A stretch of 8,471 bases of DNA from an uncultured Nitrosopumilaceae archaeon (GTDB taxonomy: Archaea; Thermoproteota; Nitrososphaeria; Nitrososphaerales; Nitrosopumilaceae), in NCBI GenBank assembly GCA_937875805.1, contig CALFHG010000314.1:1-8471 (forward strand), written 5' to 3'. The notes under the pieces were generated by a model that worked only from the letters and a program-made list of their open reading frames with translations, ran no database searches and was not told the origin of the DNA. The translations under genes were made by a program, and so were the position numbers. This document shows positions 5,120-8,471 of this stretch, piece by piece (positions within the stretch are counted from its first letter, which is position 1; every line of letters starts with the position of its first letter).

Positions 5120-6469
5120 ATGGCAAAATTTTTTGGAACTAATGGAATTCGCGGAGTCTTTTCTGAAGATTTCACATTAGAATTTGTTCATGATATGACA
5201 CTTGCAATTGGAACATATTTTGGAGAAGGACCTGTATTGATAGGATATGATGGACGAGAATCTAGTCCTGTAATATGCAAAGTAGTTAGTTCTGCTCTAA
5301 ATTCGATTGGAATTGATTGCAATGTTGCAGGAATAGTACCTACACCCTGTCTAGAATATGCAGTAAAGAGTTTAGGATATTCTGGCGGACTAATGATTAC
5401 AGCATCTCACAATCCTCCACAATACAATGGAATCAAGCCATGTGCAAAAGATGGTGTAGAGATTTCACGTGAAGATGAATTAATTATTGAAGATATTTAC
5501 TTGCAAAAAAGCTGGCTGAAGAAGCCTGATTTATGGGGAATAACTGGAATTGAAAATAGAACAATTGAAACATATCTTAAAGGAATCATTTCACACATTG
5601 ATTCTAAATTGATAGAATCAAAACATTTCAAAGTTGTTTTAGATTTAGGTAATGGTGCACAAGCAGTATCTGCACCTAACTTTTGTGAATTACTTGGTTG
5701 TGAAACATTTCTTGTAAATCCAAAAATTGATGGTACATTTCCAGGACGAGGATCAGAACCAACACCACAAAATCTTTCTGAACTTTCAAAAACTGTAAGA
5801 GAACACAACGCAGATGTGGGAATTGCATTTGATGGTGATGGCGATAGAAGTATTTTCTGTGATAACAATGGTAATATCTTAACTGGAGACAAGTCTGCAC
5901 TAGTACTTACACGACATATTCTAAAGAAAAATCCAAACTCTCTAGTTGTAACTTGTTTGAATTCTAGTTCCAATATTGAAGTTTTATCTAAACAGTTTGA
6001 TTCTAAAGTTATTCGAACCAAAGTAGGAAGTGTTGAAGTTTCTAGAAAAATGGTTTCAACTGATGCACTAATTGGATTTGAAGAAAATGGAGGTTACATG
6101 TATGGAAAACATAATCAAGTAAGAGATGGTTGCATGACTTTGGCATTGATGCTTGATTTGTTATCAACATCTGAAAAATCCCTTACTGAAGAGATTGCCA
6201 GTTTACCTCTATCCTTTACGACAAAAGATAAAGTATTATGTTCATATGAAAAAGTCCCAAAACTAATTTCTTCTTTAAATAAGGAATTTCCAAATTCTGA
6301 TACTTCTGATGGCATCAAAATTACAATTGATCTCAAAAATTGGGTAATGGTTAGACCCAGTGGAACCGAACCTATTGTTAGAATCTATGCAGAAGCTGAA
6401 AGTCAGGAGAAATTAGATACTTTGATGTCTGAATATCTTAAAAAAGTAAGATCAATAATTTCCAGATAA
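5120..6469 (+). CDS. glmM: Phosphoglucosamine mutase / phosphohexomutase
   Basis: Alpha-D-phosphohexomutase that most likely converts glucosamine 6-phosphate to glucosamine 1-phosphate for UDP-GlcNAc and cell-surface glycans. Four expected sites are seen, numbered from ATG 5120: phosphoserine loop TASHNPP (94-100, Ser96), metal site DGDGDR (238-243), sugar loop FEENGGY (320-326) and phosphate-binding RPSGTEP (412-418). The N-terminal FGTNGIRG (4-11) and length of 449 residues fit archaeal GlmM. I chose ATG 5120 over an in-frame TTG at 5108 because homologues begin with a short stretch before FGTNGIRG and the promoter gap is already tight. Archaeal members of this family can also act on glucose or mannose phosphates, so substrate is less certain than family. 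It is divergent from tRNA-Leu and followed after 62 bases by the ribosomal cluster. Confidence 0.92.
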   Translation: MAKFFGTNGIRGVFSEDFTLEFVHDMTLAIGTYFGEGPVLIGYDGRESSPVICKVVSSALNSIGIDCNVAGIVPTPCLEYAVKSLGYSGGLMITASHNPPQYNGIKPCAKDGVEISREDELIIEDIYLQKSWLKKPDLWGITGIENRTIETYLKGIISHIDSKLIESKHFKVVLDLGNGAQAVSAPNFCELLGCETFLVNPKIDGTFPGRGSEPTPQNLSELSKTVREHNADVGIAFDGDGDRSIFCDNNGNILTGDKSALVLTRHILKKNPNSLVVTCLNSSSNIEVLSKQFDSKVIRTKVGSVEVSRKMVSTDALIGFEENGGYMYGKHNQVRDGCMTLALMLDLLSTSEKSLTEEIASLPLSFTTKDKVLCSYEKVPKLISSLNKEFPNSDTSDGIKITIDLKNWVMVRPSGTEPIVRIYAEAESQEKLDTLMSEYLKKVRSIISR

Positions 6470-6470
6470 C

Positions 6471-6480
6471 ACTTTTAATA
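6471..6480 (+). promoter_or_regulatory. Possible TATA box for the rpl7ae cluster
   Basis: ACTTTTAATA directly after the glmM stop resembles archaeal box A. Initiation about 25 bases downstream would fall near 6500, giving a leader of about 30 nt that contains the hairpin and GGTGA site before rpl7ae. Moderate to weak, based on composition and spacing only. Confidence 0.4.
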
Positions 6481-6506
6481 CCAAACTCATGGATGGATAG
6501 AATGGA

Positions 6507-6526
6507 GAATGAACCCCTAGGGTGAC
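6507..6526 (+). promoter_or_regulatory. Leader hairpin with kink-turn-like GA pairs over the rpl7ae ribosome binding site
   Basis: ACCC (6513-6516) can pair with GGGT (6520-6523) around a CTA triloop. Directly outside the stem, G6511 faces A6525 and A6512 faces G6524, the tandem sheared G-A arrangement of a kink-turn. AAT (6508-6510) would be the three-base bulge, and G6507-C6526 the first pair of the second stem. That second stem does not extend further, which weakens the case. The stem includes part of the Shine-Dalgarno GGTGA (6521-6525). L7Ae binds kink-turns, so autoregulation is possible but unproven. Confidence 0.35.
6521..6525 (+). promoter_or_regulatory. Shine-Dalgarno site GGTGA for rpl7ae
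   Basis: GGTGA lies six bases before ATG 6532 and matches the archaeal anti-Shine-Dalgarno complement AGGAGGTGATCC. It supports the start chosen for rpl7ae and lies partly in the leader hairpin. Confidence 0.6.
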
Positions 6527-6531
6527 GAAGT

Positions 6532-6918
6532 ATGGGAAAATCATACTATGTTAAATTTGAGACGCCAGAAGAACTCGTTGCACCAATCTTAGAAGCCGTT
6601 AGAGTAGCCTCTACCAGCGGTAAAGTCAAGAAAGGAACTAACGAAGCAACCAAGGCAATTGAACGTGGTACTAGTAAATTAATTATAATCGCTGAAGATG
6701 TTGAACCACCAGAGGTAGTAGCACATCTTCCAATTTTATGTGAGGAACAAGGTGCAGCATATGCATTTGTACCAAGCAAATCAGAATTAGGCAAATCATT
6801 AGGTATTGATATTACTTCTGCTGCTGCTGCAATTTTGGATGCAGGTGATGCACAACACATCATAGACCAAGTTGTATCAGCTATCGCTAAAATTAAAGGC
6901 GGTAAAACTGAAGAATGA
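6532..6918 (+). CDS. rpl7ae: 50S ribosomal protein L7Ae
   Basis: Binds kink-turn RNA in 23S rRNA and, in archaea, also in box C/D and H/ACA guide RNPs and RNase P. The 128-residue protein shows the family core: [17 protein letters not shown] (30-46) with the RNA-contacting Gly-Thr-Asn-Glu, [20 protein letters not shown] (50-69) and [10 protein letters not shown] (78-87). Length is normal for archaeal L7Ae. ATG 6532 has a GGTGA site six bases upstream. The gene leads the archaeal cluster rpl7ae - rps28e - rpl24e - ndk - infB, and its stop overlaps the next start (ATGA at 6915-6918), implying coupled translation. Confidence 0.97.
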   Translation: MGKSYYVKFETPEELVAPILEAVRVASTSGKVKKGTNEATKAIERGTSKLIIIAEDVEPPEVVAHLPILCEEQGAAYAFVPSKSELGKSLGIDITSAAAAILDAGDAQHIIDQVVSAIAKIKGGKTEE

Positions 6919-7127
6919 GTCAAAACGCTGAAGAAGTAGTTCAATCTGAAATTATTCAAATTGTTGGTAGAACCGGCATTGCTGGTGAAGTAATTCAAGT
7001 TAGAGTTAAAGTTCTTACTGGTAAGGATAGAGGTAGAATCCTTACAAGAAACGTCAAAGGTTCTATTAGAATGGGTGAAATCCTAATGCTAAGAGAAACC
7101 GAGAGAGAAGCAAAGAAAATTCATTAG
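6915..7127 (+). CDS. rps28e: 30S ribosomal protein S28e
   Basis: Small-subunit protein with an OB-like beta-barrel, found in archaea and eukaryotes and absent from bacteria. The 70 residues include [18 protein letters not shown] (17-34) and the strongly conserved C-terminal [20 protein letters not shown] (39-58) followed by [10 protein letters not shown]. Length is as expected. The ATG at 6915 overlaps the rpl7ae TGA by ATGA, so it is probably read by ribosomes finishing rpl7ae. Confidence 0.97.
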   Translation: MSQNAEEVVQSEIIQIVGRTGIAGEVIQVRVKVLTGKDRGRILTRNVKGSIRMGEILMLRETEREAKKIH

Positions 7128-7132
7128 GTGAT
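7126..7132 (+). promoter_or_regulatory. Shine-Dalgarno site AGGTGAT for rpl24e
   Basis: Seven consecutive bases match the complement of the archaeal 16S rRNA 3' end, three bases before ATG 7136. The site overlaps the rps28e TAG stop. It is the best-matched ribosome binding site in the window and fixes the rpl24e start. Confidence 0.65.
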
Positions 7133-7135
7133 TAG

Positions 7136-7336
7136 ATGAGTCTTTTAGTTAAACCGTGTACTTTCTGTAACAGACCAGTTGCAAAAGGATCTGGTACCAT
7201 GTATGCTAAAAACAATGGAACAATTGAATGGTATTGTTCTGCAAAATGTAAAAAGAATGGACTAGTCTTGAAACGTGATCCAAGAAAATTAAAGTGGACA
7301 AAAAAATACGTTAAAGGCGGAATTAGAAAGTCGTAG
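7136..7336 (+). CDS. rpl24e: 50S ribosomal protein L24e
   Basis: Zinc-binding large-subunit protein of archaea and eukaryotes. The 66 residues carry a TRASH-like zinc finger: C8-x2-C11 and C34-x3-C38 (WYCSAKC), then the family-typical RDPRKLKWT (47-55). Length matches archaeal L24e. Start fixed by the strong AGGTGAT site. It lies eight bases after rps28e and two bases before ndk, in the usual archaeal order. Confidence 0.97.
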   Translation: MSLLVKPCTFCNRPVAKGSGTMYAKNNGTIEWYCSAKCKKNGLVLKRDPRKLKWTKKYVKGGIRKS

Positions 7337-7338
7337 AA

Positions 7339-7740
7339 TTGACTGAACAATCATTATTCATTGTAAAGCCTGATGCTGTATCTAGAAATCTAGTTGGTGA
7401 AGTTGTGTCTAGATTTGAAAAAAAAGGATTCAAACTTTTGAAATTAAAGATGTTTACATTTACTCAAGCACAAGCAGAAAATTTCTATGGTGTTCACAAA
7501 GACAAACCATTCTTTGGTGAGTTGACATCATTTATCACATCAGGACCTGTTGTTGCTGCAATTATTGAAGGAAACAATGCAATTGCTACTACCAGAATAA
7601 TGATTGGTGCAACAAAATCATTTGAAGCAGACCCTGGCTCTATTAGAGGAGACTTTGGATTAGGATTTAGTGAAAACATTATTCATGCATCAGATTCACA
7701 AGAAAGTTTTGATCATGAATCGAGGGTAGCATTTGAGTGA
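7339..7740 (+). CDS. ndk: Nucleoside diphosphate kinase
   Basis: Transfers the gamma phosphate from ATP to nucleoside diphosphates through a phosphohistidine, balancing NTP and dNTP pools. The active-site signature NIIHASDS (113-120) holds catalytic His116. Other conserved parts are FIVKPDAV (7-14, Lys10), the FFGELTSFITSGPVVAAI segment (58-75), Arg86 and DPGSIRGDFG (98-107). Length of 133 residues is slightly short but complete at the C terminus. The start is TTG at 7339, two bases after the rpl24e stop; there is no other start before the conserved N-terminal strand. It sits between rpl24e and infB as in many archaea. Confidence 0.96.
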   Translation: MTEQSLFIVKPDAVSRNLVGEVVSRFEKKGFKLLKLKMFTFTQAQAENFYGVHKDKPFFGELTSFITSGPVVAAIIEGNNAIATTRIMIGATKSFEADPGSIRGDFGLGFSENIIHASDSQESFDHESRVAFE

Positions 7741-7742
7741 TC
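7737..7742 (+). promoter_or_regulatory. Possible ribosome binding site GTGATC for infB
   Basis: GTGATC overlaps the ndk stop TGA and ends four bases before TTG 7747. It matches six bases of the anti-Shine-Dalgarno complement and supports TTG as the infB start. Confidence 0.45.
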
Positions 7743-7746
7743 TGAT

Positions 7747-8471
7747 TTGCATATTCGTCAGCCCATAGTGGCAGTTCTTGGCCACGTAGACTCTGGAAAA
7801 ACATCTCTCTTAGATAGAATTCGCGGAACTGGTGTTCAAGGTAGAGAAGCAGGTGGAATCACTCAACATATTGGTGCAAGTTTTCTTCCAACTGAAACAA
7901 TTAAAGAAATGTGTGGCCCACTATACAAAAAACTAGAACAAGCAGAACATAAAGTTCCTGGACTTTTAGTAATTGATACACCTGGACACGAAGTTTTTAC
8001 AAATCTTCGTTCAAGAGGGGGGTCTGCTGCTGATATTGCAATTTTAGTAGTTGATGTTAATCGTGGATTTCAACCACAGACAAATGAAAGTTTAAAAATT
8101 TTACAGAGCAGAAAAGTGCCATTTGTTGTTGCACTAAACAAATGTGATCAAATCTCTGGATGGAGAAAGTCTGATACACAATTCATTACCCAATCAATCA
8201 AAGAGCAAGATGCATCAATTCAAGCTGATTTGGATCAAAAAGTGTATGATGTTGTAGGAACTTTATCTATTTTGGGATACAAATCAGAAGCATTTTACCG
8301 TGTACAGGATTTTAAATCAGAAATTGCTATAGTTCCTATCTCTGCACGTTCTGGAGTTGGTATCCCTGAATTACTTAGTGTTTTAGTTGGACTGACTCAA
8401 CAGTATCTGCAAAACAGATTGAATCAAGATGAAAAAGAACCACGTGGCATTGTACTAGAAGTAAAAGATGA
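7747..8471 (+). CDS. infB: Translation initiation factor IF-2/aIF5B, N-terminal part (3' end outside window)
   Basis: GTPase that promotes ribosomal subunit joining and initiator tRNA placement. About 241 codons are visible, open to the window edge, covering the G domain. Numbered from TTG 7747: G1 GHVDSGKT (12-19), G2 region GGITQHIG (36-43), G3 DTPGH (77-81), G4 NKCD (131-134) and G5-type SARSG (199-203). The long insert between G4 and G5 (about 135-195) is the archaeal/eukaryotic aIF5B form. Archaeal aIF5B lacks the long bacterial N-terminal region, and here the G domain starts within a dozen residues. TTG 7747 is the only usual start codon between the in-frame ndk stop TGA and G1 apart from a GTG at 7768 that would cut the first strand. 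The full protein should be about 590-600 residues (family knowledge), so more than half is missing. Confidence 0.96.
   Translation, partial: MHIRQPIVAVLGHVDSGKTSLLDRIRGTGVQGREAGGITQHIGASFLPTETIKEMCGPLYKKLEQAEHKVPGLLVIDTPGHEVFTNLRSRGGSAADIAILVVDVNRGFQPQTNESLKILQSRKVPFVVALNKCDQISGWRKSDTQFITQSIKEQDASIQADLDQKVYDVVGTLSILGYKSEAFYRVQDFKSEIAIVPISARSGVGIPELLSVLVGLTQQYLQNRLNQDEKEPRGIVLEVKD

Noticed and set aside
5497..6021. Long open frame antisense to glmM (174 residues)
   Set aside because: It lies fully inside glmM, whose active-site motifs are intact on the plus strand, and its translation shows no recognisable motif.
6546..6998. Open frame antisense to rpl7ae and rps28e (150 residues)
   Set aside because: It spans two well-identified ribosomal genes and their overlap; its sequence is just the mirror of their codons.
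1..8471. CRISPR arrays, insertion sequences, integrases, toxin-antitoxin or defence genes
   Set aside because: No spaced direct repeats, inverted terminal repeats or matching proteins were seen; the region is a compact housekeeping segment.

Overview
The window is AT-rich and reads as part of the main chromosome of a mesophilic archaeon, most likely an ammonia-oxidising thaumarchaeon (Nitrososphaerota) of the marine Nitrosopumilus type. The archaeal assignment is firm: there are eukaryote-like ribosomal proteins (L37e, L7Ae, S28e, L24e), an archaeal Sm-like protein, an a/eIF5B-type GTPase, and Shine-Dalgarno sites of the GGTGAT type. The thaumarchaeal assignment is inferred from gene order, protein character and base composition; no single diagnostic gene such as amo is present.

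Layout. On the + strand at the left are a Met/His-rich protein with a CGWC motif (8-553) and protein-L-isoaspartate methyltransferase pcm (590-1255). They face a minus-strand block read from right to left: LSm (3306-3067), rpl37e (3056-2889), an unrecognised membrane-anchored coiled-coil protein (2888-1935) and ribose-5-phosphate isomerase rpiA (1934-1260). The last three lie in one reading frame and are separated by nothing but stop codons. A second minus-strand block has tRNA-Leu(UAG) (5072-4988), an ACT-formyltransferase protein of the PurU/PurN type (4959-4090) and a creatininase-family amidohydrolase (4084-3362). After a compact divergent promoter region, the + strand carries glmM (5120-6469) and then the conserved archaeal translation cluster rpl7ae - rps28e - rpl24e - ndk - infB. 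infB runs off the right end.

How the genes fit together. Most genes serve translation or core metabolism: ribosomal proteins, initiation factor, tRNA, RNA chaperone, NTP supply (ndk), pentose phosphate for nucleotides (rpiA), one-carbon/formyl chemistry, amino-sugar precursor for glycan synthesis (glmM) and protein repair (pcm). There is no mobile element, CRISPR array, integrase or other sign of recent transfer. No gene-free stretch reaches 300 bases.

I do not see a clearly new multi-gene system. The points most worth a second look are the Met/His-rich protein, the unknown coiled-coil protein locked between L37e and RpiA, and a kink-turn-like hairpin covering the ribosome binding site of the L7Ae gene, whose product binds kink-turns.
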